Source: Gambelia wislizenii
Lineage: Eukaryota > Chordata > Lepidosauria > Squamata > Crotaphytidae
Length of the DNA: 64,000 bases
Direction: 5' to 3'
NCBI GenBank assembly: GCA_030847615.1
Contig: JAUMIR010000003.1
Location: 73,542,001-73,606,000, forward strand
The notes under the pieces were generated by a model. It was not told the DNA's origin. It did not search any database and saw nothing but the letters and a program-made list of their open reading frames with translations. The translations under genes were made by a program, and so were the position numbers. The stretch's first letter is position 1, and the number at the start of each line of letters is the position of its first letter. Of this stretch, positions 63,574 to 64,000 are shown piece by piece.

Positions 63574-64000
63574 GTAAGAGACCTTTTTAATACCATCAAC
63601 CTGCTCATTTGGGTATATGTGCATATCCTTATCTGGGGACGCAACAAGGGGGAGGGTTGGGAATGGAGGGGGTTGTTTCTTGCAAGAGTGGAAAGAGATT
63701 AGTACCAGGATGGAAAACAGCTATGGCTCTGCTGGCTTGCAAAAGAGCTGAGTAAGGTATGGTTAGATACCTAGTGTAGCTGTTAAAGTGAAACTAGCAT
63801 AGAGAGGTATGCTGTCAGTTTGGCTAGAAGAAGGTGAATGTGTGGGAACGGCTCTGAGTGTGGGATGGATGAAGTGGCTGGTGCCATGTTGTTTAATGAT
63901 GAAATGCCATCTTTTGGGGGAGAAGGTGGCTTCAGAAGTGTGGATTGACTTGGATACAGTGGTTTGGAGTTTGCTTTGAAAGAGTGGGGTGATTCCCTGC
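63574..64000. other. DNMBP intron at the window edge
   Basis: Begins with the donor of the 18-nt microexon. No further exon is visible; the next one would supply the base completing Trp and the CTNYINLG-type DH segment. Confidence 0.6.

Larger units (their letters stand above)
2217..64000 (+). other. DNMBP: DNMBP (Tuba) gene body, 3' truncated by the window
   Basis: This entry spans the host gene from its probable promoter to the right edge. Seven coding exons translate in phase into a protein closely resembling vertebrate dynamin-binding protein: four SH3 domains, a linker containing RPPPPRPSTPVSVP, a coiled coil and the start of a DH domain. Known of the family: Tuba is a large cytoplasmic scaffold whose N-terminal SH3 domains bind dynamin, whose DH domain activates Cdc42 with a BAR domain replacing the usual PH domain, and whose last SH3 binds N-WASP and related actin regulators; it acts at cell junctions, apical membranes and endocytic sites. 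Visible introns are about 21.5 kb (intron 1), 5.4, 0.9, 25.0, 2.2, 2.9 and 0.6 kb. The remaining DH, BAR and SH3-5/6 exons are not in the window. Confidence 0.95.

Overview
This is vertebrate nuclear DNA, almost certainly from a squamate reptile (probably a lizard). The evidence is its repeats: CR1 LINE 3' ends with ATTCTATG tails, L2-like LINEs ending in (TTA)n, Penelope-like elements (PLEs), many hAT and Tigger-like MITEs, tRNA-derived Sauria-type SINEs and 5S-rRNA-derived SINEs. I see no prokaryotic-type operons, CRISPR arrays or free-standing RNA genes.

The only host gene I can support is DNMBP (dynamin-binding protein, Tuba) on the + strand; its 3' part runs off the right edge. A GC-rich promoter with a probable non-coding exon 1 lies at about 2217-2800, with its donor at 2479. 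Coding exons are 24015-24168 (ATG at 24024), 29526-29648, 30584-32452, 57413-57606, 59773-59872, 62808-62955 and an 18-nt microexon at 63556-63573. All junctions are GT/AG and phase-compatible. Together they encode about 865 residues: four N-terminal SH3 domains, a proline-rich linker, a coiled coil and the first part of the DH (Cdc42 GEF) domain. The rest of DH, the BAR domain and the two C-terminal SH3 domains lie beyond the window.

The 25-kb intron between the four-SH3 exon and the DH exons holds the two most interesting host features. One is a 351-codon open exon (37197-38250) whose donor phase matches the DH exon, so it could give a Tuba isoform with a different N-terminus. The other is a second CpG island (about 54300-54840), a likely internal promoter for a short DH-BAR-SH3 isoform starting at the ATG in the 57413 exon. 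Its candidate first exon would carry a short uORF ending in an ATGA overlap with that start codon.

The rest is layered repeat DNA. Several insertions can be delimited to the base by target-site duplications: hAT 1497-2208 with a PLE nested at 1827-2149, PLE 7101-7509, hAT 13803-15273 with a nested CR1, PLE 32712-33422, a LINE fragment at 42170-42344 with 30-bp duplications, hAT 55933-56128 and hAT 60173-60567. The PLE pairs carry inverted hammerhead-ribozyme-like motifs. There are local segmental duplications around the promoter (1438/2985) and around the first coding exon (21414/24645), and a 921-bp block between 70-bp direct repeats (61653-62713). Repeat family names come from recognition of sequence signatures, not from a database search.
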